NCBI GenBank assembly: GCA_002403415.1
Contig: DHHS01000078.1
Location: forward strand, 44,019 to 59,372
DNA length: 15,354 nucleotides
From: Sphingomonas sp. UBA4766
Lineage (GTDB): Bacteria > Pseudomonadota > Alphaproteobacteria > Sphingomonadales > Sphingomonadaceae
Direction: 5' to 3'
Of this stretch, positions 7,119 to 14,107 are shown piece by piece. The notes under the pieces are model-generated. The model made no database searches and was not told the origin of the DNA. It saw nothing but the letters and a program-made list of their open reading frames with translations. A program made the position numbers and the translations under genes. Each line of letters begins with the position of its first letter. Position 1 is the stretch's first letter.

Positions 7119-8279
7119 ATGGCCCTTGATCCCGAAACTTTCGACCAGCTGATCGACACCGTCCGCCGCTTTGTCAGCGACCGGCTGCGCCCGCTGGAAG
7201 CTGCTGTTGAGGAAGCCGATGCGATCCCTGACGATGTCGTCCGCGAAATGCGCGCGCTGGGCCTTTACGGCCTGTCGATTGCAGAGGAATATGGCGGGCT
7301 CGGCCTGACTATGGCGGAGGAGTGCCGGGTCGCGATCGAGCTTGGGCGCACGACGCCCGCGTTCCGCTCCACCTTCGGCACCAATGTGGGCATTGGCAGC
7401 CAGGGCCTGGTGATGGCGGGCACGCCTGAGCAAAAGGCGCACTGGCTCCCCCGTATCGCGAGTGGCGAGGTCGTCACCAGCTTTGCGCTGACCGAACCCG
7501 ATGTCGGCAGCGATTCGGGCGCTGTGAAAACCCGTGCCGTCCGTGCCAGGGACGAGAATGGAGCCGACATCTACCGGCTGAGCGGGACCAAGCGTTACAT
7601 CACCAACGCCGACAAGGCCGATTTGTTCACCGTGATGGCCCGCACCGGCGAGGAACCGGGGGCACGCGGCGTTTCCGCCTTTCTGATCCCGCGCGATTTG
7701 CCCGGATTGTCAATTGGCCACCCCGAGAAGAAAATGGGGCAAAAGGGCGCCAAGGTCGCCGACGTCAATTTCGACGATGTGGTCGTACCCGCCGCCAACC
7801 GGCTGGGCGCGGAGGGGGAGGGGTTCAAGATCGCGATGCGCGTGCTCGACCGCGGGCGGCTCCACATCTCGGCCGTGTGCGTGGGGGTTGCAGAACGGCT
7901 GATCGCGGACTGCGTGGCTTATGCTGGCGACCGCAAGCAATTTGGCAAACCCATTGCCGAGCATCAGTTGATCCAGGCAATGATCGCCGATTCAAAGACC
8001 GACGCGCTCGCCGCCCGCGCGCTGGTGTTGGAGACCGCGGCGCGCAAGGATCTGGGCGAGGACATTGTGCTCGAATCTTCGGCTGCCAAATTATTCGCCA
8101 GCGAAATGGTCGGTCGCGTCGCCGACCGCGCGGTGCAGATTTTCGGCGGCGCGGGATACATCGCCGACTACGGCATCGAACGCCTCTATCGCGATGTGCG
8201 CCTGTTCCGGATTTATGAAGGCACCAGCCAGATCCAGCAACTCATCATCGCCCGCGAAACCATGAAGCGCGGCGGATAA
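7119..8279 (+). CDS. Acyl-CoA dehydrogenase family protein
   Basis: FAD enzyme that introduces the alpha-beta double bond into an acyl-CoA, passing electrons to electron-transfer flavoprotein. The 386 residues have the full three-domain plan: N-terminal helical domain (about 5-115), beta domain with FALTEPDVGSD (122-132) and TKRYITNADKADLF, and C-terminal helical domain with DRKQFGKPI (FAD contact, about 271-279) and IFGGAGYIADYGIERLYRD. The catalytic base is Glu367 in YEGTSQIQ, the position used by short- and medium-chain enzymes. ATG 7119 is preferred over GTG 7113 because AGG lies 7 bases upstream. It heads the rightward operon, with only 20 bases to the next SDR gene. The acyl chain is unknown; neighbours suggest a specialised substrate rather than bulk fatty-acid oxidation. 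Confidence 0.93.
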   Translation: MALDPETFDQLIDTVRRFVSDRLRPLEAAVEEADAIPDDVVREMRALGLYGLSIAEEYGGLGLTMAEECRVAIELGRTTPAFRSTFGTNVGIGSQGLVMAGTPEQKAHWLPRIASGEVVTSFALTEPDVGSDSGAVKTRAVRARDENGADIYRLSGTKRYITNADKADLFTVMARTGEEPGARGVSAFLIPRDLPGLSIGHPEKKMGQKGAKVADVNFDDVVVPAANRLGAEGEGFKIAMRVLDRGRLHISAVCVGVAERLIADCVAYAGDRKQFGKPIAEHQLIQAMIADSKTDALAARALVLETAARKDLGEDIVLESSAAKLFASEMVGRVADRAVQIFGGAGYIADYGIERLYRDVRLFRIYEGTSQIQQLIIARETMKRGG

Positions 8280-8299
8280 CGATAAGGGACTCAAGATAT

Positions 8300-9088
8300 A
8301 TGGATACCAGCACCCTGTTCCGCCTCGACGGCCGTATCGCGCTTGTCACGGGCGGCTCACGCGGCATTGGCAAGATGATCGCCGCCGGTTTTGTGGCGCA
8401 AGGCGCGAAGGTCTTCATCTCGTCGCGCAAGGCCGATGTGTGCTTTGCCGCAGCCGAAGAACTAGGGCCAAACTGCACCGCACTGCCGCAGGATGTATCG
8501 ACCGTTGCCGGATGCCGGGCGTTGGCCGCGCAACTTGCCGAACACACCGGCAAACTCGACATCCTCGTCAACAATGCGGGCGCGGCCTGGGGCGAGCCCT
8601 TTGAAGTCTTCCCCGAAAAAGGGTGGGACAAGGTGATGGATCTGAACGTCAAGTCGCCCTTTTTCCTGACCCAGGCGCTACACGACGCGCTGAAGGCAGC
8701 GGCCAGTGCCGCGCAACCCGCCAAGGTCATCAACATCACGTCGATCGACGGACTGCGGCTCAATCCGTGGGAGACCTATAGCTATCACGCCTCGAAATCG
8801 GCGCTTATTTACCTCACCAAGCGGATGGCGGCACGGCTGGTGCGCGATCATATCAACGTCACCTCGATCGCGCCAGGCGCTTTCGCGAGCGAAATGAACC
8901 GGGCCGCGCGCGACCATGGCGATGTGATCGCGCAAGGGATTCCGGCCAAGCGCATCGGCATGGACGAGGATATGGCCGGCACCGCGATTTACCTCGCCAG
9001 CCGCGCGGGCGATTATGTGGTCGGAGAAACGATCGCGGTCGACGGCGGGCTGGTCCACGGCGCGCTGGGCACCAGCATCGACGCGTAG
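8300..9088 (+). CDS. SDR-family oxidoreductase, RhlG-like
   Basis: Short-chain dehydrogenase of 262 residues. The cofactor loop is TGGSRGIG (17-24). The strand beta-2 end reads ISSRK (40-44) with Arg43, which favours NADP(H), in contrast to the Asp-type SDR across the control region. NNAG lies at 91-94 and the catalytic residues are Ser148, Tyr162 and Lys166 (YHASK). The order of motifs, including GWDKVMDLNV, PAKVINI and IAPGAFASEM, resembles RhlG-type beta-ketoacyl reductases from memory, but this does not prove a role in rhamnolipid or polymer synthesis. A plausible AAGGGA site (8284-8289) lies 10 bases before ATG 8300. It is the second gene of the operon behind acyl-CoA dehydrogenase and could act on a 3-hydroxy/3-keto acyl intermediate. 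Confidence 0.9.
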   Translation: MDTSTLFRLDGRIALVTGGSRGIGKMIAAGFVAQGAKVFISSRKADVCFAAAEELGPNCTALPQDVSTVAGCRALAAQLAEHTGKLDILVNNAGAAWGEPFEVFPEKGWDKVMDLNVKSPFFLTQALHDALKAAASAAQPAKVINITSIDGLRLNPWETYSYHASKSALIYLTKRMAARLVRDHINVTSIAPGAFASEMNRAARDHGDVIAQGIPAKRIGMDEDMAGTAIYLASRAGDYVVGETIAVDGGLVHGALGTSIDA

Positions 9089-9153
9089 CAAGGCAAAATA
9101 CGCCAGATTTTGGGAAATTTCGCGGCGCAGGCCTTGAGGGATTTTTAGTAAAA

Positions 9154-9167
9154 TTGATTTTTATCAA
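9154..9167 (+). promoter_or_regulatory. Perfect FNR/FixK-type binding site
   Basis: TTGATTTTTATCAA matches the FNR/Anr/FixK consensus TTGAT-N4-ATCAA at all ten defined positions; one more A/T pair on each side extends the symmetry (9153-9168). Its centre (9160.5) is about 40 bases upstream of the transcription start predicted from the -10 element at 9188-9193, the class II activator geometry. The match is seen in sequence; the binding protein is not in the window. Confidence 0.65.
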
Positions 9168-9187
9168 TAGGATAAGTGTATGGCATG

Positions 9188-9193
9188 AATAAT
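9188..9193 (+). promoter_or_regulatory. -10 element of the small exported protein gene
   Basis: AATAAT, 5 of 6 match to the -10 consensus, predicts a transcription start near 9200. No good -35 hexamer lies upstream other than the FNR-type box region, which fits an activator-dependent promoter. Confidence 0.45.
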
Positions 9194-9226
9194 GCACTTC
9201 TCGAACCGGGGGCAGTTTCCACCCGT

Positions 9227-9235
9227 GAGAGGAGA
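9227..9235 (+). promoter_or_regulatory. Ribosome binding site of the small exported protein gene
   Basis: GAGAGGAGA (core GAGGAG 9229-9234) lies 7 bases before ATG 9242 and only 1 base before ATG 9236, so 9242 is preferred. Earlier in-frame starts (9176, 9185) would precede the predicted transcription start. Confidence 0.65.
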
Positions 9236-9241
9236 ATGCAG

Positions 9242-9535
9242 ATGAACTTCATTATTTTGGCGGCTTTGGCAGCGAGCACAGCGATTGCGGACGACACAGC
9301 AAAAATCGGGCCCGGCGACTGGATACAAGTCGCTGAGTCGGCCCGGAAAATGAATGTGTCGCCCGACTCGCTGTACATGGCGATGACCACCAGAGAGACG
9401 CCACGGCCGAAGACACGCCAGGTGCGCTACTGCGTCCCGCGCGCAGAGATCGTCGCTGGCAAATCGGGCATGGTGTGTCGCACGCGCACCCAATGGGCGT
9501 CCTTCGGTCTCGAAGTACCCAGCCGGGATGGCTGA
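9242..9535 (+). CDS. Small exported protein of unknown function, FNR-box upstream
   Basis: A 97-residue protein. The N-terminus (MNFIILAALAASTAIA-DD) looks like a short signal peptide cleaved near residue 16, although it lacks the usual positive charge before the hydrophobic core. The mature part is about 80 residues, polar, with exactly two cysteines (Cys64 and Cys79) in the tail RYCVPRAEIV...MVCRTRTQWASFG. The two cysteines could form a disulfide in the periplasm. From memory, small exported sphingomonad proteins often end in a similar C-x(12-16)-C+T+xxW pattern of unknown function. It is a single gene, transcribed after the SDR gene on the same strand but with its own promoter carrying an FNR/FixK-type box. 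I do not recognise an enzymatic domain and give no function. Confidence 0.7.
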   Translation: MNFIILAALAASTAIADDTAKIGPGDWIQVAESARKMNVSPDSLYMAMTTRETPRPKTRQVRYCVPRAEIVAGKSGMVCRTRTQWASFGLEVPSRDG

Positions 9536-9623
9536 GCAGGGCGCAACTGGCCCGTTACTCTCCATGCACAGGATGGCGAGCACTGTCCGCATCGCGCGTG
9601 CGGCGGCGGTGCTCGCCCCCATT

Positions 9624-9663
9624 GGCGCGGCTCGGACGGCTGCCGCGCCGGCGCTCCGCGCCG
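9624..9663 (+). terminator. Two tandem GC hairpins, possible terminator of the small gene
   Basis: An 8-bp perfect stem (GGCGCGGC 9624-9631 with GCCGCGCC 9642-9649, 10-base loop) is followed at once by a second hairpin CGGCGC-TCC-GCGCCG (9649-9663; one base shared with the first) and then ACACATTTTGTT. The final hairpin and short T run fit a terminator lying 90-130 bases after the small gene's stop. The rest of the 226-base gap before the hydrolase gene shows no convincing gene. Confidence 0.4.
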
Positions 9664-9670
9664 ACACATT

Positions 9671-9701
9671 TTGTTACAAATCGGCGCCATCCCGGCATAA
9701 T
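9671..9701 (+). promoter_or_regulatory. Weak candidate promoter of the lipoprotein hydrolase
   Basis: TTGTTA (9671-9676, 4 of 6) and CATAAT (9696-9701, 5 of 6) are 19 bases apart, slightly long. The -35 region overlaps a short inverted repeat TTTGT-T-ACAAA (9670-9680). Transcription would start near 9708, about 54 bases before the start codon. Confidence 0.3.
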
Positions 9702-9761
9702 TGATACACGCCTGGTCCGCATAGCGATTCAAAGTCTGAGTGCATCGCGTGGGGAGTGGAC

Positions 9762-10850
9762 ATGGCAAAATCGCAGTTGATGTGGGCGTCGGTCACGGCG
9801 TCGATGCTGGTGCTGGGCGGGTGCAGCAACGCATCGGGATCAACCGCTGCCCCGCCCGTGGCTGTCACGCCGACCCCCTCACCCGCGCCGACGCCCACGC
9901 CAACACCGACACCGACGCCGACACCCATCCCGCCGCCGGTCGCGGGTGCCCCTTCCGTCGAGCGGGAAGTGATGCCCGCTGCAACCGATGCGGCGATCAA
10001 CATCAACCTGTCACCGCACGTCGTCATCAACCCCAGTCCGGCGGTGACGGCGCGGGGGCGGTTGTTCGTCATGCTGCCGGGCACGCTGGCGGTCGCGCGC
10101 ACCTATCGTCTGATCCTGCGCACCGGGGCGGCGCGTGGCTACCACACGCTCGGCCTGACCTATCCCAATGACGAGGCGATCGAGGGGCTGTGCGGCGCGT
10201 CGCCCGACCCGGACTGCGCCGGGCGCGCCCGGACTGAGGTGATTACGGGCGAGAACACCAGCACGCTCGTCAATGTCAATCCGGCGAATTCAATCACCAA
10301 TCGCCTGATCGCGCTGCTGCAATTCCTTGATCGCACTTTTCCTGCGGAGGGTTGGGGGCAATATCTGGCCAATGGCCAGCCGCGCTGGGACCTGATCACG
10401 GTCGCCGGACATTCGCAGGGTGCGGGCCATGCCGGGTTCCTGGCCAAGCGCGTGGTGCTGAACCGCGCGGTCATGTTCTCGGGCCCTGGGGACACCGGGC
10501 CTGCCCCGAACAGCTCGGCGCTGTGGGTGTCGCTGCCCAACATCACCCCGGTGGACCGGCAATATGGCTTTACCCATTCGCAGGATCCTCTGGCGCTGTT
10601 CGCGGGCACGTCGCAGAACTGGCAGGCAATCGGGCTGAATGCGTTCGGCCCGGCGACGAGCGTCGACGGGGCGGCGGCCCCCTTTGGCAATTCACGTCAA
10701 TTGACCACGAACGCGGCACCCAATCCCAACCCCACAGGCCCCACGGCCTCCCCTTTGCACGGGGCGCCGGTGGTCGATGCAGTGACCCCACTGACAGTGC
10801 AGGGGACGCCGCTGTTCGAGCCGGTGTGGATTTACCTCGCCTTTCCATAA
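9762..10850 (+). CDS. Lipoprotein alpha/beta hydrolase with Thr-Pro linker
   Basis: A 362-residue exported hydrolase. The N-terminus has a lipoprotein signal with lipobox VLGGC (Cys21), so the mature protein should be lipid-anchored in the cell envelope. Next comes a Thr-Pro/Ser-Pro tether (about residues 36-59) like a flexible spacer, then an alpha/beta hydrolase domain. The nucleophile elbow is GHSQG with Ser218. Asp275 (THSQD) and His333 (SPLHGAP) are the best candidates for the other triad members. FVMLPGT (about 102-108) could form the oxyanion side. GHSQGAGHAG...MFSGPGD resembles a little-studied family of predicted esterases (possibly the BPSS1187 group, from memory). GGGGAG (9751-9756) five bases before ATG 9762 sets the start; the frame could begin at GTG 9756. 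The substrate is unknown. It stands alone and converges on maeB. Confidence 0.85.
   Translation: MAKSQLMWASVTASMLVLGGCSNASGSTAAPPVAVTPTPSPAPTPTPTPTPTPTPIPPPVAGAPSVEREVMPAATDAAININLSPHVVINPSPAVTARGRLFVMLPGTLAVARTYRLILRTGAARGYHTLGLTYPNDEAIEGLCGASPDPDCAGRARTEVITGENTSTLVNVNPANSITNRLIALLQFLDRTFPAEGWGQYLANGQPRWDLITVAGHSQGAGHAGFLAKRVVLNRAVMFSGPGDTGPAPNSSALWVSLPNITPVDRQYGFTHSQDPLALFAGTSQNWQAIGLNAFGPATSVDGAAAPFGNSRQLTTNAAPNPNPTGPTASPLHGAPVVDAVTPLTVQGTPLFEPVWIYLAFP
9870..9935 (+). repeat. Hexanucleotide repeat encoding the Thr-Pro linker
   Basis: Imperfect repeats of a 6-base unit (CCGACA/CCGACG and close variants) encode alternating Thr and Pro in the lipoprotein hydrolase. Unit gain or loss would keep the frame and change only tether length. 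Confidence 0.75.
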
Positions 10851-10889
10851 GGTGGACGAGCGACATGGGCACCGGCCCGGTCAATCGGA

Positions 10890-13145
10890 TCAGCCGACGA
10901 TCCCCCCTGCCGCCAGCACCGCTAGCGTCACCAGCTCGCTTGCCGTGCTGGTCATGGGCGCGATCTGCACCGGCTTCTCCATGCCCACCAGCATCGGCCC
11001 AATCACCGCGTCTCCACCCAGTTCGCGCAACAGCTTGGCCGAGATATTGGCCGATTGCAGCCCCGGCATGATGAGCACATTGGCGGGGCCGGACAGCCGC
11101 GCAAATGGATATTTGGCGAGTTGTTTCGGGTTCAGCGCGACATCGGGCGCCATTTCGCCCTCATATTCAAACTCCACCCCACGCGCGTCGAGCACCCCGA
11201 CCGCCGCACGGATATTTTCCAGCCATTGCCCCTCGGGATTGCCAAAATTCGAATAGCTAAGGAACGCGACGCGCGGCTCATGCCCCATGCGGCGCGCGAC
11301 CAGCGCGGTCTGCATCGCGATGTCGGCCAGCTCCTCCGCGCTCGGCCGCTCGTTGATGGTGGTGTCGGCCATGAACACGGTATGGCTTTGCCCGACCATC
11401 AAATGAATGCCAAAGGGCGTACAGCCCGCCGCCGGATCAATGACGCGCCGCACTTCGCGCATCGTATGGGCATAGGTGCGGGTGATGCCGGTTATCATCG
11501 CGTCTGCCCGGCCCAATTGCAGCAGCACCGCGCCAAAGACATTGCGGTCCTGGTTAATCATCCGCTCGCAGTCCCGACGCAGATACCCACGTCGTTGCAG
11601 CCGGTGATACAGAAAATCGACCATTTCGGGCACCAGCGGCGATTTGCGGCTGTTGTGGAGTTCATAGCTGTCGGGGTCCGCTACGCCGAGCGCGCGCAGC
11701 CGGTCGGGCACGTCATCGCGCCCCACCAGCACCGGCGTGCCATAGCCACCGTCTTTGAACGCAATCGCCGCGCGCAGCACGACTTCCTCCTCGCCCTCGG
11801 CAAACAAGACGCGCTTCGGCCGCGCGCGCGCCCCGTCATAGGCGAGCGTCAGCACCGACGTCGTCGGGTTGAGCCGCGCCTTCAGACATTGGCGGTAGGC
11901 GGCCATGTCGGTGATCGGTCGGGTGGCGACGCCCGAGTCCATCGCGGCTTGCGCAACCGCCGCTGGCACAATCTCCATCAGGCGCGGGTCAAAGGGCGCA
12001 GGGATGATGTAATCCGGGCCAAAGCTGTGCTGCACGCCGTAAGCCTGCGCCACTTCCTCCGGCACTTGCTGGCGCGCGAGTTCGGCGAGCGCATTGGCGG
12101 CGGCGATCTTCATTTCCTCGGTGATCCCCGTCGCTCGAACGTCGAGCGCACCGCGAAAGATGAACGGGAAGCCAAGGACATTATTGACCTGATTGGGATA
12201 ATCCGACCGGCCGGTCGCCACAATCGCGTCGGGGCGCGCGGCCTTTGCCTCGGGCGGGGTGATTTCGGGATCGGGATTGGCCATTGCAAAAATGATCGGC
12301 CGTGGCGCCATGCCACGCACCATATCCTGCGACACCGCACCGGCCGCTGACAGCCCCATGAAAACATCGGCCCCCACCAACGCCTCGGTCAGGGTGCGGC
12401 GATCGGTTGGGACGGCATGAGCCGACTGCCATTGGTTGACCCCCTCGCGCCCGCGCCAAATCACCCCCTTGCGGTCGCACATCAGCAGATTGTCGCTGGG
12501 CAGTCCCATCGCCTTAATCAGCTGGGCACAGGCAATCGCGGCGGCGCCCGCGCCGTTCATCACGACTTTGGTATCCTTGATGTCGCGGCCGGTCAGGTAA
12601 AGCGCATTGATCAGTCCTGCGGCGGCAATGATCGCGGTGCCATGCTGATCGTCATGAAACACCGGAATGTTCATTCGCTCGCGCAACTCCTGCTCGATGA
12701 TGAAACATTCGGGGGACTTGATATCCTCAAGATTGATGCCGCCAAAGCTCGGCTCCAGCAGCTCGACACATTCGATGAAGCGCTGCACATCCTCGGTCTT
12801 TACTTCAATATCGATCGAATCGACATCGGCGAAGCGCTTGAACAGTACCGCCTTGCCCTCCATCACCGGCTTGGAGGCAAGCGCGCCCAGATTGCCCAGC
12901 CCCAGAATGGCGGTGCCGTTGGAAATCACCGCAACCAGATTGCCCTTTGCGGTATAGTCATAGGCGGTCGCAGGATCAGCCGCGATCGCACGCACCGGCG
13001 CTGCAACACCCGGCGAATAAGCGAGCGCCAGGTCGCGCTGCGTCGCCATCGGCTTGGTCGCGACCACCTCGATCTTGCCGGGCCGACCTTCCGAATGAAA
13101 GAGCAGCGCTTCGCGGTCGAGCTGTTCGTTGGAATCGTCAGTCAT
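10890..13145 (-). CDS. maeB: NADP-dependent malic enzyme with phosphotransacetylase-like domain
   Basis: Decarboxylates malate to pyruvate and CO2 while making NADPH, linking the TCA cycle to gluconeogenesis and biosynthesis. The 751 residues match the usual size of the hybrid enzyme. The malic domain (about 15-425) has Tyr43 in YSPGVAAP, GNLVAVISNGTAILGLG (68-84), Lys98 in GKAVLFKRFAD, the metal ligands Glu140-Asp141 and Asp165-Asp166 (FHDDQHGTA), and the dinucleotide-binding GAGAAA (198-203). From about 435 a phosphotransacetylase-like domain follows (AEGEEEVVLRAA); in this fusion class it is regulatory rather than catalytic. GGGGAG five bases before ATG 13145 gives a good start. It lies 62 bases after the transglutaminase-like gene, same strand, with a possible promoter in between. 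Conservation across the whole length supports an intact gene. Confidence 0.96.
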   Translation of the reverse strand: MTDDSNEQLDREALLFHSEGRPGKIEVVATKPMATQRDLALAYSPGVAAPVRAIAADPATAYDYTAKGNLVAVISNGTAILGLGNLGALASKPVMEGKAVLFKRFADVDSIDIEVKTEDVQRFIECVELLEPSFGGINLEDIKSPECFIIEQELRERMNIPVFHDDQHGTAIIAAAGLINALYLTGRDIKDTKVVMNGAGAAAIACAQLIKAMGLPSDNLLMCDRKGVIWRGREGVNQWQSAHAVPTDRRTLTEALVGADVFMGLSAAGAVSQDMVRGMAPRPIIFAMANPDPEITPPEAKAARPDAIVATGRSDYPNQVNNVLGFPFIFRGALDVRATGITEEMKIAAANALAELARQQVPEEVAQAYGVQHSFGPDYIIPAPFDPRLMEIVPAAVAQAAMDSGVATRPITDMAAYRQCLKARLNPTTSVLTLAYDGARARPKRVLFAEGEEEVVLRAAIAFKDGGYGTPVLVGRDDVPDRLRALGVADPDSYELHNSRKSPLVPEMVDFLYHRLQRRGYLRRDCERMINQDRNVFGAVLLQLGRADAMITGITRTYAHTMREVRRVIDPAAGCTPFGIHLMVGQSHTVFMADTTINERPSAEELADIAMQTALVARRMGHEPRVAFLSYSNFGNPEGQWLENIRAAVGVLDARGVEFEYEGEMAPDVALNPKQLAKYPFARLSGPANVLIMPGLQSANISAKLLRELGGDAVIGPMLVGMEKPVQIAPMTSTASELVTLAVLAAGGIVG

Positions 13146-13169
13146 GCGCGCTCCCCAAATTTCATTCTC

Positions 13170-13198
13170 ATCCTAAGCGGCGATGGCGGGCGCGTCAC
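13170..13198 (-). promoter_or_regulatory. Candidate promoter of maeB
   Basis: On the - strand GTGACG (13198-13193) and TAGGAT (13175-13170) are 17 bases apart, each matching 4 of 6 consensus positions, with predicted start near 13163. It would let maeB be transcribed independently of the gene upstream. Inferred only. Confidence 0.35.
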
Positions 13199-13207
13199 CC
13201 CACCGTG

Positions 13208-13987
13208 TCAATCAATCTGCACGACTTGCACCGACAACCGATTGAGCGTGGCGGCGCCAAAGCTGGTCATGAACGCGATATCAGCGGCGTCACGCCCCAC
13301 GCCGATCCGCGCGATCGATGCCTCAACCGCCATGCCGGTAGGATCAATCAGGTGCCAACCGCCGCCCAGAAACACTTCGACCACGGCGTGGAAATCCTGC
13401 GGCTTGACGCCCAGCGCATACACGCTCGTCATGCGCGCCGGAATGCCCGCCGCGCGCACCAGCGCGATCATGACGTGAGCATAGTCGCGGCACACGCCCT
13501 GACGGCGGACAAAACTGTCGATCGCGGTGGTATCGGCATTGCTGACGCCGCGCACATAGCTGAAATGCCGCTCCACCCAGTCGCGGATCGCCGCCACCAG
13601 CGCGCCGCCCTCCAGCCCGACAAATTCCGCCTCGACAAAGCTGTCAAACTGATCCGACGCGCAATAACGCGATCCCATCAGATATTGGACGACATCGGCG
13701 GGCAGACAGTGCGGCGCAACCCGGGGCAGCGCGCGCCAGTCGGCGCGCGCGCGCGTGATGGCAACGGTTGCACGGTAATCCACCACCAGCCGCCGTTCGA
13801 CGCGCAGCCAGAGCCGGTCGCCAATCCCGTCTTGTGCGGGGACGCGCGCGAAATTATTACCGTCGGACAGGTCGATCCACGCCTTTTCAACATATTGCCC
13901 CGGCGCAATCGCCGCTTCAAGCTGGAGGAGAATGTCGGTCGGCTCGGCAAAAAGATAATCAAGTTCGGTGTGAATTCGCACCCGCAT
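13208..13987 (-). CDS. Transglutaminase-like cysteine protease family protein
   Basis: Protein of 259 residues with a transglutaminase-like core, a fold shared by bacterial papain-like peptidases and amide-bond enzymes. The N-terminal beta domain (about 1-100, MRVRIHTELDYLF) is the bacterial extension that usually precedes this core. The catalytic triad is readable: Cys166 in RQGVCRDYAH, His200 in DFHAVVEVF and Asp215 in LIDPTG. There is no signal peptide, so it is probably cytoplasmic. AAGG lies about 5 bases before ATG 13987. It is divergent from mutS with 120 bases between them and upstream of maeB on the same strand. Its substrate is unknown; the position beside maeB does not reveal a metabolic link. 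Confidence 0.88.
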   Translation of the reverse strand: MRVRIHTELDYLFAEPTDILLQLEAAIAPGQYVEKAWIDLSDGNNFARVPAQDGIGDRLWLRVERRLVVDYRATVAITRARADWRALPRVAPHCLPADVVQYLMGSRYCASDQFDSFVEAEFVGLEGGALVAAIRDWVERHFSYVRGVSNADTTAIDSFVRRQGVCRDYAHVMIALVRAAGIPARMTSVYALGVKPQDFHAVVEVFLGGGWHLIDPTGMAVEASIARIGVGRDAADIAFMTSFGAATLNRLSVQVVQID

Positions 13988-14078
13988 GCCGCCTTTATTC
14001 CTCTCGCCGATTTTCTTGCGCGTGTCCCCCTTACCGCGCGGGCTGAGTCAATCTGATGACGCTTGCGCGCATGACGGC

Positions 14079-14093
14079 GCGAAAATTCTTCGC
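14079..14093. repeat. Inverted repeat just before mutS
   Basis: GCGAA-AATTC-TTCGC is a perfect 5-base inverted repeat ending 14 bases before the mutS start codon in the divergent region. It could be a leader hairpin or a binding site, or chance. No convincing mutS promoter was seen beside it. Confidence 0.3.
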
Positions 14094-14107
14094 TAACCAC
14101 AGGAGCA

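Noticed and set aside
6971..7159. N-terminal extension of the NAD-type SDR to 7159
   Set aside because: It would cross the divergent control region and the start of the acyl-CoA dehydrogenase gene, and ATG 6970 has a near-ideal ribosome binding site and begins the normal SDR fold.
9089..9141. CAAGGC (9089-9094) and GCCTTG (9131-9136) followed by a T run, as a terminator for the RhlG-like SDR
   Set aside because: The arms are only 6 bases and 36 bases apart, so a stable terminator stem is doubtful.
9564..9704. 46-codon open frame in the gap before the lipoprotein hydrolase, Ala/Arg-rich with a faint signal-like segment
   Set aside because: No ribosome binding site, and it overlaps the tandem hairpins that explain its composition.
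10890..11850. Separate phosphotransacetylase gene
   Set aside because: The domain is in frame and continuous with the malic enzyme domain, matching the known hybrid MaeB architecture.
13739..13752. Alternating GC runs (also near 4611, 11820 and 14402) as possible Z-DNA
   Set aside because: All but the 4611 run lie inside genes and follow from Ala/Arg codons in a GC-rich genome; the 4611 run is part of the terminator-like stem.
11055..14056. Three long + strand open frames (11055-12350, 12417-13478, 12947-14056) opposite maeB and the transglutaminase-like gene
   Set aside because: Their translations are low-complexity Arg/His/Ala-rich with no motifs, while the - strand genes are conserved families over their full length.
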